A stretch of DNA of 64,000 nt, from IMG/VR virus record IMGVR_UViG_3300032304_003098, positions 1 through 64,000 of that record; one strand, 5' to 3'. Positions 25,154-33,830 of the stretch are shown here, in pieces. The number at the start of each line of letters is the position of its first letter. Positions within the stretch are counted from its first letter, which is position 1. Under the pieces are notes generated by a model, which saw nothing but the letters and a program-made list of their open reading frames with translations, was not told where the DNA came from and ran no database searches. The translations under genes and the position numbers were made by a program. The DNA comes from a virus.

Positions 25154-27820
25154 ATGGATTTACTCAATAAACTAAAAACTCTTAGAAATACAACTACTTC
25201 TCCTGAAGTGAAAGCTATCTGCGAATCTAACATTCAAAAAATAGAAAGGGGGGAGCCAAACATTAATTCAGATTCGATTATGGAGTCGATCCAAAATTTC
25301 GAACCGCTGAACGAAAATGTTCAAGATCCCTTTCAATTAATGAGAGAGCAAGAACTAAATCGTTCTAAAAATGCTGCCAGCAGATTAATGGAATCCTGGG
25401 GAGGAATTGGTAACGGCTTGTCAAAAAATGCTGGAAGTTATGTTGAGGGAGAAAAAGCACAGCCTCAAAAATTTGATTCCACTAGTTTGAACGAAAGCTT
25501 GTCCCACCTTTCTTCACAAGACCAAGGAGCAGCAGCATTCTTGAAGTCCGAAGAAGTAAACAACTTGGGTGTTTTTGAAAGCATTAACACGATTAGGAAT
25601 TCTGGGATTTTTGAACATCCTTCTATCAAAATTATTTGTGAAAAATACTTTCATCTTTTAAAAAACAAGAATATGCCAGAATTTTTGGTAGCAGAAGGAT
25701 TTTTACAGGATTTAAAAAACTTCGATTGGGATGAAAGAATTCAGGACATCACCGAATCGCTGAGTGAAAAATTGACAGATCTAAGACCAGAAATAGAAGT
25801 TTCAAAAGCTCTTTATGCTATTTCAAGTAATGCTGGCTCTGATTTCTATTCCCCGGTTACTGAATCTTTAAACAAATGGCTCGTGTCGGAAAACAAATCT
25901 ATCTCTTTATTGTCTAAAGATATTTCCAGATGGCAGTTTAATCCGATAGTTAGAAATTTGCTGAACAATCTTTCTCTTTTGGAAAAAGACTCTTCAAAAT
26001 TGAATATTCCTATTCACGCCGGAAATTCTTCAGTCCGCAGGGTTTATTCTCCGGTTTTGGTAGAAGGGGGAAAAACAATTTTTACCGTCGGATCGAATGT
26101 ATTTGAAGGTTCAAACCAAGGTCTGAAAAGATTGAATCGTGGCCAAGTTGCTGCTTTACCTAAAAATTACTTGTCAGTTTTGGAATCTTTCTATGCTTCA
26201 TATGTGAAGGTAAACGAAAATGGATTGAATGTATTTGTAGGTAAACACAAATTTTCATTGATTGAAGAATCCGAAAAAACTTCAGTTCTTTGTAATGGTA
26301 ACCCCCTGAGGTTTGATTCCAAAATCAATCTTTCTAAAGCTATCGGTATAGAAATTTCAGGTTCTACTGGAGTAAATGAAAACAAAGTTGTATTTGACAT
26401 TTTGAATTTGTACGAGAACTTTTCGTCTATCGTGGAACTAGACTTTGCTAAAAGAATCGAGTCCAAAGTCTATGAAGGAGCTTCTGTTAATTTAATTAAA
26501 TGGCAGGACAGAATCTTCTTAAATAGAATCAATGAATCAATGTCTGATAATTCTGTATTTGAAGTCAATGGAACTCAGGCCACAAACATGGTAAGAGAAT
26601 TTTTGAAGTATGATATTTCAGAGGGTCTTACTGAATTTTTGGAAGGAGAATCTAGGATTAAGTCCATTATGCTCAATGATAGAAAGAAGCTGATGGAAAA
26701 TATCACTGTTTTGGAAGGGCAATTAAATAAAGTTGAATCTCAAATGAGTCTTAGTCCGTTGTTTGCCAATTCTCCAGAATTACATAGGGCACAAAATTTG
26801 TTGGAAAAAGAACTTTCATCTCTCCGCAAAAAATGGTCAGCAGTAAATGCTGAATTGGAAAAGATTGAATCCCAACCTCTTTCTTTCGAGGAAATGTTCG
26901 AAGACGACAAATTCAACGTGGGTGAATATATTAAGGTAATTGAATCAGGGAATACTGGTAAAATAATTTCTATTGATAGCACTTCTGGATCTTATACGGT
27001 CCTCATGGATAATGGCAGAACCGGAGATTTCAAAATTGATGAAATTGTAAATCTGGATGATGCTTTATCTATGGCAGGTGACGAGAATCAAGCAGATGCC
27101 GAAACTCAGGAGGAACTGAAAGAAGCTTCTCAACAGTTGGCTACAGCACCTGGTAAATCAACCAAGGAAAAAAAGGATGCAGTCCCCGGTAATACAATGA
27201 GAAAAAATACCAAAGCTGCTCCTAAAGGTAAAGACAACAACAAACTAGGACAGAAAGATTATGAAAATTTGAAAGATGCAAATTTAGAAGAAGCTCCAGA
27301 AGGCAAGGAAAAACACACCAAGTACAAAGCAACTAAAGGAGCTGGTTATAATTTGTCGGAAGATACCAGGTTCAATAAATCTGATGTTAAACTTATGAAA
27401 CTTGCTGAGACCCCTGGATCTGAAGAAGGAGATGCAGATTACGACGTGAAGGGAATCAGATATAAGGCAAAAAACCCACAAGTCATGAAGACTGATCCAA
27501 ATTTTGCTTCAGCTCCAGGTAGTGTTAAAGGGAAAAAACTTCATTACAAGGTAGATGATGAAATGGGTTACAATGTGGATGAGCAAAATGATTTAGAAAA
27601 AACAAACCAAAATTTGGCTGTTGCTCCTGGTAAATCCGAAGGAGAAGCTGGATATGCAGTGAGAACTATCAAAGGTAAAGCACACAGTCCCCAGTTGGAT
27701 AAGACAAATCCAAATTTTGCAATAGCGCCTTCTAAAGGAGCAGATGGAAAGTTGGGATACAAGTCAAATTCAGAAATGGGTTATAACATTGACGAAAGCG
27801 AAGAGTCAAAAAAAAACTAA
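25154..27820 (+). CDS. 888-aa protein with C-terminal APG repeats (0-frame product)
   Basis: No family is recognised for the bulk. The N-terminus contains NFEPLNE (about residues 48-54), resembling the (L/I)-x-E processing sites of the phage's head proteins. Residues about 480-580 are coiled coil. Near 590-640 there is a small beta domain (GEYIKVIESGNTGKIISI) like an SH3/KOW fold. From about 660 to the end there are six degenerate repeats of about 36 residues centred on (N/L)-(F/L)-A-x-A-P-(G/S). The repeats resume after the stop in the -1 frame (see 27817). It is likely a virion or head-assembly protein because it precedes gp55, gp4 and the portals. Confidence 0.6.
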   Translation: MDLLNKLKTLRNTTTSPEVKAICESNIQKIERGEPNINSDSIMESIQNFEPLNENVQDPFQLMREQELNRSKNAASRLMESWGGIGNGLSKNAGSYVEGEKAQPQKFDSTSLNESLSHLSSQDQGAAAFLKSEEVNNLGVFESINTIRNSGIFEHPSIKIICEKYFHLLKNKNMPEFLVAEGFLQDLKNFDWDERIQDITESLSEKLTDLRPEIEVSKALYAISSNAGSDFYSPVTESLNKWLVSENKSISLLSKDISRWQFNPIVRNLLNNLSLLEKDSSKLNIPIHAGNSSVRRVYSPVLVEGGKTIFTVGSNVFEGSNQGLKRLNRGQVAALPKNYLSVLESFYASYVKVNENGLNVFVGKHKFSLIEESEKTSVLCNGNPLRFDSKINLSKAIGIEISGSTGVNENKVVFDILNLYENFSSIVELDFAKRIESKVYEGASVNLIKWQDRIFLNRINESMSDNSVFEVNGTQATNMVREFLKYDISEGLTEFLEGESRIKSIMLNDRKKLMENITVLEGQLNKVESQMSLSPLFANSPELHRAQNLLEKELSSLRKKWSAVNAELEKIESQPLSFEEMFEDDKFNVGEYIKVIESGNTGKIISIDSTSGSYTVLMDNGRTGDFKIDEIVNLDDALSMAGDENQADAETQEELKEASQQLATAPGKSTKEKKDAVPGNTMRKNTKAAPKGKDNNKLGQKDYENLKDANLEEAPEGKEKHTKYKATKGAGYNLSEDTRFNKSDVKLMKLAETPGSEEGDADYDVKGIRYKAKNPQVMKTDPNFASAPGSVKGKKLHYKVDDEMGYNVDEQNDLEKTNQNLAVAPGKSEGEAGYAVRTIKGKAHSPQLDKTNPNFAIAPSKGADGKLGYKSNSEMGYNIDESEESKKN

Positions 27821-27980
27821 AAAAAATACTCAGCCGGGTTTGGGCTTTCGCACCCTCGAGTCCAGATCAAGACAAAAAACCCGAGCCTTTTGTGAATGAT
27901 TATAAAAAAGGTTTGAGTTTTGCTCCTACTGGGAAACCTGAGTCTGAAAATAACTTAGAATTTAGGGGAGATAATACTGA
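27130..27980 (+). repeat. ~36-codon APG repeats spanning a stop codon
   Basis: Units such as LATAPGKSTKE, NLEEAPEGKEK, FASAPGSVKGK, LAVAPGKSEGE and FAIAPSKGADG in frame 0 are followed by WAFAPSSPDQDKKPE and LSFAPTGKPES in the -1 frame beyond the TAA at 27818. The repeat period and theme continue across the frame change. Confidence 0.65.
27811..27817 (+). other. candidate -1 programmed frameshift heptamer A-AAA-AAC
   Basis: In frame 0 the codons are AAA-AAA-AAC-TAA, giving the canonical X-XXY-YYZ slippery heptamer directly before the stop. A potential stem CGGGTTT (27835-27841) with AAACCCG (27877-27883) lies downstream. The nine-A tract could also reflect a sequencing indel or a real inactivating mutation. 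Confidence 0.5.
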
Positions 27981-27996
27981 GGAAAATAAAGTCTAA
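27817..27996 (+). CDS. -1 frameshift extension of the 888-aa protein
   Basis: 59 codons in the -1 frame from CTA at 27817 to TAA at 27994-27996, without an ATG start. The peptide carries two more FAP motifs (WAFAPSSPD and LSFAPTGKPE) and an acidic tail (GDNTEENKV), like the repeats of the upstream ORF. Frameshifting would give a protein of about 947 aa. If instead there is a single-base error, this is simply the true C-terminus. Nothing else is seen up to 28054. Confidence 0.5.
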   Translation, partial: LKKILSRVWAFAPSSPDQDKKPEPFVNDYKKGLSFAPTGKPESENNLEFRGDNTEENKV

Positions 27997-28054
27997 GTGA
28001 AACTAACCTCGAGGTTAAAACTAAGATTCTAAGTTATCCATTTTCAAACAAATA

Positions 28055-28414
28055 ATGTCTAAAGTTTATGTTACAAATGCTAGTTTAATGGAAGCCATTT
28101 TGGAGTCCAAAGAAAAAGGGCAGTTGACACCAAAAACTATAGAAATGTTTAATTTGATGATAACAGGTATTTCCAAGAAAATGGCTTACAAAGATCCAGA
28201 CGACAAAGCAGATTGTATGGCTTTTGCAATGGAAGACCTTTGTAAATATTGGAACAGATTTGATCCTGCCAAATCTAATAATCCGTTTGCTTATTATACG
28301 CAGATAGCTAAAAATGGATTTGCCAAGGGATGGAAAAAAATACATCCTCCAAAAGCACCCAAAACTATTCCATTTTCTTATATTACAGGAGAAGACAATT
28401 CCTATAATATTTAG
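28055..28414 (+). CDS. 55: late transcription sigma factor (gp55-like)
   Basis: 119 aa. LMITGISKKMAYKD, then MAFAMEDLCKYWNRFDPAKSN and NPFAYYTQIAKNGFAKGWKK aligns by eye with T4 gp55 (core-binding helix, then the K-x-x-N-P-H/F-A-Y-x-T-Q segment corresponding to sigma region 2). T4 gp55 (185 aa) lets host RNA polymerase read TATAAATA late promoters with the sliding clamp. This copy lacks the long T4 C-terminal part, including an obvious clamp-binding tail. The GATATATA boxes in this window are its likely targets (inference). Confidence 0.85.
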   Translation: MSKVYVTNASLMEAILESKEKGQLTPKTIEMFNLMITGISKKMAYKDPDDKADCMAFAMEDLCKYWNRFDPAKSNNPFAYYTQIAKNGFAKGWKKIHPPKAPKTIPFSYITGEDNSYNI

Positions 28415-28900
28415 ATGACTGACATTAAGAAAATCAAGCCTAATGGGGATTATAAATCTGGTTTGTATGTGCCAGTCAATCCTGAAAAATATGTGGGTGA
28501 TATCCACAATATTATTTGTAGATCTAGTTGGGAATTTCGTTTTTGTAAATATTGCGATAACAACGAAAAAATTCTGAAGTGGAGTTCAGAGCCTGCGGCG
28601 ATTCCTTATTACAATCCACTCGACAAGAAAGAACATCAATATAACGTAGATTTTTACATTAGAGTTCTTCAAGATAATGGCACAGAACAAGACTGGTTAG
28701 TAGAAGTAAAACCCCAAAAACAACACCAGAAGCCAATCTATGAAGGAACCTACACCGAGGAAAAATTAAAATCATACAATCATAAAATGCAAATTTGGAT
28801 TACGAATCAATCCAAGTTCAAAGCCGCTAAACATTGGGCAGAAAGCAGGGGTATGAAATTTGGTGTAGTGGACGAAAAATTCTTGTTTCAAGGTAAATGA
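28415..28900 (+). CDS. 4: head completion nuclease (gp4-like)
   Basis: 161 aa. KSGLYVPVNPEKYVGD, then CRSSWEFRFCKYCD and YNVDFYIRV and WLVEVKPQKQ match the T4 gp4 (gp50/gp4) head-completion family, whose fold is that of a PD-(D/E)XK nuclease. E in SSWE, D in YNVDFY and E-x-K in VEVKP would be the active site. It acts after packaging to finish the DNA end or neck. It begins directly after the gp55 stop. Confidence 0.85.
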   Translation: MTDIKKIKPNGDYKSGLYVPVNPEKYVGDIHNIICRSSWEFRFCKYCDNNEKILKWSSEPAAIPYYNPLDKKEHQYNVDFYIRVLQDNGTEQDWLVEVKPQKQHQKPIYEGTYTEEKLKSYNHKMQIWITNQSKFKAAKHWAESRGMKFGVVDEKFLFQGK

Positions 28901-29499
28901 AAGACTTTGTAGAACAAGCTAAAAAGTTGAGAAATGAATTCTCTTCTCTGTCCAAATTGAATTCTTCAGTGAATGAAGAATTTTTGAAAAAATACGGCCC
29001 AAATTCAGATGAATCTTTAGAAAAATTTTCCTCTTTCAAAAGTGGAAAAATTTACTTTGCACTTAATACTACAAAATACAAAGCAGGAGAAAAGAATTCT
29101 TTTGTAAATAGATATCCGTGTTTCCTGTTCCTTTCAGAGGAAAGAACACAAAGCGGTATAATCTGTAAAGTGATGGACTTAACTATAATTCCTTCTGATT
29201 ATAGAGCGGAAATTCTCACCAGACTGACTTCAACTTTTGGTGAAATTATTCAAGAGAATATAAGAAACTTACAAAGTTCCCAAATGCCTTTAAATTTAAA
29301 AGGCGAAAATTTACAAAAAATTCTGAAAGGTACGGGATACGAGTTTGCAATTTTTGGTTTTAAAATGGAAAATTTACAAAATATCAAAATTGTAGATTAT
29401 GCAGATTGGATTAAAATTCCCTTCCTAAGTCATGCTTCTTTAGAGGGTCTCTCATTACAAAAGATATATAGCGAATATAAATCGAAAATAAAAATCTGA
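28897..29499 (+). CDS. hypothetical protein, 200 aa
   Basis: No confident family. The N-terminal helix is followed by beta-like segments (GKIYFALNTTKY, YPCFLFLSEE, GIICKVMDLTIIP). Starts 4 bases inside gp4 (ATGA), so it is co-translated with it. In T4 the neighbours of gene 4 are the baseplate gene 53 and the head-completion genes 2 and 50, but I see no sequence resemblance to gp53. A virion assembly role is inferred from position only. Confidence 0.5.
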   Translation: MKDFVEQAKKLRNEFSSLSKLNSSVNEEFLKKYGPNSDESLEKFSSFKSGKIYFALNTTKYKAGEKNSFVNRYPCFLFLSEERTQSGIICKVMDLTIIPSDYRAEILTRLTSTFGEIIQENIRNLQSSQMPLNLKGENLQKILKGTGYEFAIFGFKMENLQNIKIVDYADWIKIPFLSHASLEGLSLQKIYSEYKSKIKI

Positions 29500-29529
29500 T
29501 TATGACTATAAAATCAAATTTCTGGCAAG

Positions 29530-31176
29530 ATGGCAGGATTTAACGAGAATCCAAACACCAACCCTATTTTTCAAAGAATCAGGGATTCCGTCAAAAATCT
29601 GAGTAATTTCGGATTGAGATATGGAGACATGGTGGTAAAAAATTCTCAAGCTATCGGTACCACGGAAGCGGAATTTTTAAAAAAAGGTCCAATTGAAGAC
29701 GAGACGACTTTTTTTTCTTTAGGCCGTCAGGATACCACAACAAGGCAATACATTTCTTATTTCGATAAAGATTATGCAGGAAAAAGAGACTATCTGAGAA
29801 AATTTTCTTTGAATCCAGAAATCGAATACATTTTAGATACTGTTTGTGATGAATCTATTTCCTATGATGGTTATAATTTTTTTGCTTATCCGGCATTTTT
29901 AAACATTACAGGAATTAAGGAAGGGGTCATAGATAAGATTGACTCCACATACAAGAAATTGTATGACATGTTTGGCTTCAACGATGACATTTCTGCTTGG
30001 CAGTATTTCAGGCAATTATTGGTTGATGGATTTGTTGCCTTTGAAATTATTTACGACGATAAGGGAAAAAACATTATAGGTTTCAAAGAACTCGATGCAA
30101 CCACGCTGATGCCATCTGTAGAAAAACAGAAGGATGGTACTTTTTTGAATGTTTGGTATCAATACCCTAAAGACGAAAGAAAAAGGAGAATGCTTTATGA
30201 TTCTCAGATTATTTACATCTCCTACGCCAAAGGCAATTCTGTGTCAAGAGTTAGTTACACCGAAAGATTAATCCGCCCTTATAACGTCCTGAGGATCATT
30301 GAATATACACGTGTTATTTGGTCAGTGATGAATGCATCATTTCGTCTCAAAATGACAGTTCCCGTGGGGTCCAGATCGCAACAAAAGGCGATGCAAACCT
30401 TAGGTGAATTAATGAGTATCTATAAAGAAGACATTCAGTTCAATGATGAAAGTGGAGAACTTTCAGTAAATGGTCAACCTAAGATTCAGTTTTACAAAAA
30501 CTATCTGATGCCCAAAGGTGCATTAGGAACTCCAAACATTGAGCCTCTAAACACTGTCGGTCCAAATTTAAATGATCCGGCTCCACTGGCTTATTTTTTT
30601 GATAAACTTGTTCAGGAATCAAAAATTCCTTTCTCGAGATTTCAAGGTCCAGATGGAGGATCTATTGGTAAATATGCTAACTCTGCTGAAGGCCTGGATA
30701 AGGAAGAAATTAGGTTTGCCAAGTTTATCATGAGGTTAAGATCTATTTTTCAAGATATTCTAATCAAACCTTTGTGGATTCAATTGTGTAGAGACTTTCC
30801 CCAGTTGGAGAAAGATTATATGTTCAGAAGTCAATTGGGCCTTACCTTTATTTCTGATAATCCCTTTAGGGTGAATCAGGAGATAGAAACTATGAACAAA
30901 AGAAAAGAGTCTATTGATGCCATGTACCAGTTGGTAGATGGAGAGGGACAACCTTTCTTTTCTTTGGGATATTTGATTGAAAATTTTCTTGGTATGACGG
31001 AAGACGATATTCGTTCTAACGAAGAGGCCAAGGAAAAAACAGAAAAAAAGAAAAAGAAATCTGAACCAGGAGAAGAGGACGGAGAAGAAGCTGGAGCAGC
31101 CCCAGGGGAATCCCCTACACCTCCAGCAGGTCCTGAACCTGGTGGTACACCCCCTGAAACAGAAACACCGGAATAA
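29530..31176 (+). CDS. 20: portal protein (gp20), copy 1
   Basis: 548-aa dodecameric portal subunit through which DNA enters and leaves the head. Conserved gp20-type stretches include YISYFDKDYAGKRDYLRKF, LDTVCDESI, WQYFRQLLVDGFVAFE, FKELDATTLMP, GNSVSRVSYTERLIRPYN and FYKNYLMPKG. The C-terminal 60 residues are Glu/Lys then Pro/Gly-rich, probably disordered. It is followed two bases later by a second portal gene of nearly the same length. Confidence 0.92.
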   Translation: MAGFNENPNTNPIFQRIRDSVKNLSNFGLRYGDMVVKNSQAIGTTEAEFLKKGPIEDETTFFSLGRQDTTTRQYISYFDKDYAGKRDYLRKFSLNPEIEYILDTVCDESISYDGYNFFAYPAFLNITGIKEGVIDKIDSTYKKLYDMFGFNDDISAWQYFRQLLVDGFVAFEIIYDDKGKNIIGFKELDATTLMPSVEKQKDGTFLNVWYQYPKDERKRRMLYDSQIIYISYAKGNSVSRVSYTERLIRPYNVLRIIEYTRVIWSVMNASFRLKMTVPVGSRSQQKAMQTLGELMSIYKEDIQFNDESGELSVNGQPKIQFYKNYLMPKGALGTPNIEPLNTVGPNLNDPAPLAYFFDKLVQESKIPFSRFQGPDGGSIGKYANSAEGLDKEEIRFAKFIMRLRSIFQDILIKPLWIQLCRDFPQLEKDYMFRSQLGLTFISDNPFRVNQEIETMNKRKESIDAMYQLVDGEGQPFFSLGYLIENFLGMTEDDIRSNEEAKEKTEKKKKKSEPGEEDGEEAGAAPGESPTPPAGPEPGGTPPETETPE

Positions 31177-31178
31177 TT

Positions 31179-32780
31179 ATGGCAGGTTTTAATGATGATA
31201 GTAGTCAACAGCGTTCCTTTTTAGGCAACTTGTATCGAAATTTGTCTAGAATCGGGAGATTTGGGATGCAATATGAGGATATGGTAATCCGAAATTCCCA
31301 GGCTATAGGAGCCACCGAATCTACATTCTTTAATAATCAAGGAACTGGATTTACTGAGGATGATGCTTTCTTTTGGACTTTAGGTTATCAAGACACTAGG
31401 GTAAGAAAATATATTGCCTATTTCGATAAAGATTATTTGGGCAAAAGAGAATTTCTCAGAAAATTTGCTCTAAATGGAGAAATTGATTTTATTCTAGACA
31501 CCTTGTCTGACGATGGAATTAATTACGATGACAAAAATTTCTTCGGCTATCCTTCTCTATTAAATGTAGATTTGAAACCGGAAGTTCGAACCAAAGTAGA
31601 GGAGAATTTCAGAACTCTGTATATGCTTTTTGGTTTTCAACAAAGCACTTTGGCTTGGCAGTATTTTCGTCAATTTCTAGTAGATGGTTTTTTAGCTTTT
31701 GAAATTGTTTATTCTACGGATGGCAAGAAAATTGTTGGATTCAAAGAATTAGATGCCACATCTTTGCAACCAGCCACCGAACAACAGCCCAACAAGGAAT
31801 TTCAACAAATTTGGATTCAATATCCCGGAGATCCCCGGATGACCCGTAAACTAAAAGCTGAACAAGTTATTTATCTCTCTTATGCTAAAGGAAACTCCGT
31901 TTCTAGAGTAAGTTATACAGAAAGACTTATTAGATCCTATAATATTCTAAGGGTGATGGAAAACACCAGAATAATTTGGAATGTGATGAATGCCTCATAT
32001 CGCTTGAAGTTTGTCATCCCAGTCGGAACCCAATCCGCCCAGAAAGCGATGCAAACCTTGGGTCAACTTATGTCTCAGTACAAGGAGGAAATTCAAATTA
32101 ACGATACTTCCGGTGAATTAACAGTAAACGGAGCACCCAAGATTCAATTTTATAAAAATTATTTGTTCCCTGAAAAGGACGGAGAAAGCCCAGACATCAA
32201 CACATTAAATCCCAATGGTCCTGATTTCAATGTGATGGAAAATGTTGTGTATTTTTACAATAAATTGAAATTAGATTCGAAGATCCCCTATGCTAGGTTT
32301 GCTTCCCGTAGTGGACCAGCTACCTATCAAATTTCTATCGATCAGTTGGAGAGGGATGAAATTAGATATGAAAAATTTGTAACCCGCCTGAGATCAGTCT
32401 TTCAAGAGCTTTTGGTTAAACCTCTGTACATTCAAACCTGTTTAGATTTTCCAGCTTTATCTGAAGATAGATCTTTCAAAGTAAATTTGGGGTTAAATTT
32501 TGTGAAGGAAAATGTCTTTGAACAACTCATTATGTTGTCCAATTACACCAAAAGAACTGCTTTCATAACAGCTTTAGGTGACATGAAACAAAGAATAGGA
32601 GAGGAAGAAATTCCCTATTTCGATAAAGAATGGCTGATTAAAAGGTGGCTAGGTTTAAGTATGGACGAATATAGGGCCAATGAAAAATACAAAGAGGAAG
32701 AAAAGAAAAGAGCAGAAAAAGATAAGAAGAACAAGAAGCCAGAGGGAGCAGAAGGAGGAGCACCGGAATTCACTCTTTAA
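31179..32780 (+). CDS. 20: portal protein (gp20), copy 2
   Basis: 533-aa full-length paralog of the preceding portal. Shared runs include IAYFDKDYLGKREFLRKF, WQYFRQFLVDGFLAFE, GNSVSRVSYTERLIRSYN, KAMQTLGQLMSQYKEEIQ and GAPKIQFYKNYLFP. No frameshift or loss of conserved regions is seen, so both copies look functional. The C-terminus is Lys/Glu-rich. T4 has a single gp20. Two intact portals in tandem are unusual; a mixed ring or a second use such as a neck-like ring is conceivable. Confidence 0.9.
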   Translation: MAGFNDDSSQQRSFLGNLYRNLSRIGRFGMQYEDMVIRNSQAIGATESTFFNNQGTGFTEDDAFFWTLGYQDTRVRKYIAYFDKDYLGKREFLRKFALNGEIDFILDTLSDDGINYDDKNFFGYPSLLNVDLKPEVRTKVEENFRTLYMLFGFQQSTLAWQYFRQFLVDGFLAFEIVYSTDGKKIVGFKELDATSLQPATEQQPNKEFQQIWIQYPGDPRMTRKLKAEQVIYLSYAKGNSVSRVSYTERLIRSYNILRVMENTRIIWNVMNASYRLKFVIPVGTQSAQKAMQTLGQLMSQYKEEIQINDTSGELTVNGAPKIQFYKNYLFPEKDGESPDINTLNPNGPDFNVMENVVYFYNKLKLDSKIPYARFASRSGPATYQISIDQLERDEIRYEKFVTRLRSVFQELLVKPLYIQTCLDFPALSEDRSFKVNLGLNFVKENVFEQLIMLSNYTKRTAFITALGDMKQRIGEEEIPYFDKEWLIKRWLGLSMDEYRANEKYKEEEKKRAEKDKKNKKPEGAEGGAPEFTL

Positions 32781-32790
32781 ATTAGTATAG

Positions 32791-33768
32791 ATGGAATTCA
32801 AAAATTTATTTTCTACTAAAAAAATTCTAGTAGTTGGGGATTCTATTTTAGATCACTATGTGTATGGAAAGGTGCACAGGATATCGCCAGAAGCTCCTGT
32901 TCCTGTTGTGTTGAAGAGTGAGGAAGAATTTTTTCTAGGCGGAGCTGCTAACGTGGCCCAGAATATTACAGCCTTTGGAGCCCAGTGTACTTTGTTATCC
33001 TTAACTGGGCTCGATTTAGAGAGGGATATATTATCCCAAAAGTGTTTTGAACAAAATATAAATCCGGTTTTTATAGTAGATGAAAGTAGACCCACAACTA
33101 AAAAAACAAGGGTGTTGGGGAACAAACACCAAATTGTAAGAATCGATCACGAGAAAACACACGGATTGTCTGTTGGATTAAGTCTTAAAGTATCCCAAAT
33201 TTTCGAAAATGAAATTCTAAACCATGACGGGGTTATTTTTCAAGACTATGGTAAAGGTTTGCTAACTAGAGATTTACTGAAGCTTTTAATTCAAATTTCA
33301 CAAAAACACAATCGACAAATTTTAGTAGATCCCAAAGAACCTGATCTTTTTAGATACCAAGGAGTTTCTTATATCAAACCAAATTTGAATGAGTTCAAGT
33401 CCATGCTAAATTTGAAAATCGAAGAAGAGTTGGAAATTCCTCAAATCGTAGATTATGCTCAAAAAGCATTGAGTGATTTTGATTATGAATGTTTTCTCAT
33501 CACCTTGTCAGAACGTGGAATTTTGGTGGTTAAAAAAGACTTCTGGCACCACGTACCTGGCATCAAAGTGGATGTTTCTGATGTGTCTGGGGCTGGTGAC
33601 ACAGTCAGTGCAGTATTTGCTTTGGGAATTTTTGCTGGACTAAGAAAGCCTATTTCTGAGTTGGAACTTGTCCAAATTGCAGAGTCGGCAAATTTGGCTG
33701 GATCTCTAGTTTGCAGACACCTGGGGGCGGTGCCAGTTGACCCTGTTGAATTATTTAATTACCCTTAA
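32791..33768 (+). CDS. hldE: D-glycero-D-manno-heptose-7-phosphate kinase (HldE/RfaE kinase domain)
   Basis: A 325-aa PfkB/ribokinase-fold kinase without the nucleotidyltransferase half of bacterial HldE. Diagnostic features are RISPEAPVPVV (30-40), typical of HldE/RfaE1, GGAANVA (50-56), DYGKG (152-156), DPK (180-182), KPNLNE (196-201) and the catalytic anion-hole motif GAGD (267-270). It would phosphorylate heptose-7-phosphate to the 1,7-bisphosphate, a step toward ADP-heptose. Genes for the other steps (GmhA, GmhB, the adenylyltransferase and perhaps HldD) are absent here and could be host-supplied. It pairs functionally with the TibC-like heptosyltransferase at 5401. A different sugar kinase specificity is possible. 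Confidence 0.8.
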   Translation: MEFKNLFSTKKILVVGDSILDHYVYGKVHRISPEAPVPVVLKSEEEFFLGGAANVAQNITAFGAQCTLLSLTGLDLERDILSQKCFEQNINPVFIVDESRPTTKKTRVLGNKHQIVRIDHEKTHGLSVGLSLKVSQIFENEILNHDGVIFQDYGKGLLTRDLLKLLIQISQKHNRQILVDPKEPDLFRYQGVSYIKPNLNEFKSMLNLKIEEELEIPQIVDYAQKALSDFDYECFLITLSERGILVVKKDFWHHVPGIKVDVSDVSGAGDTVSAVFALGIFAGLRKPISELELVQIAESANLAGSLVCRHLGAVPVDPVELFNYP

Positions 33769-33818
33769 AAAATTTCAAAATTTTCTAAATTTTATTTTTT
33801 TTATTCGAATTTTAGTTC

Positions 33819-33826
33819 TATATTTA
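33819..33826 (+). promoter_or_regulatory. possible early promoter TATATTTA
   Basis: TATATTTA, one mismatch from the Bacteroidota TAnnTTTG box, 4 bases before the ligase ATG in a very AT-rich 62-base gap. It opens the replication/repair block. If used, the transcript would be leaderless or nearly so. Confidence 0.3.
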
Positions 33827-33830
33827 CATC

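Noticed and set aside
29463-29470. GATATATA as promoter for the portal genes
   Set aside because: It lies inside the coding end of the upstream gene and 59 bases from the portal ATG, farther than nearly all others. Not listed as a feature, though it could be real.
30876-31208. Minus-strand ORF rich in Pro/Gly/Ser opposite the portal C-terminus
   Set aside because: It mirrors the low-complexity Glu/Pro/Gly codons of the portal gene and has no independent support.
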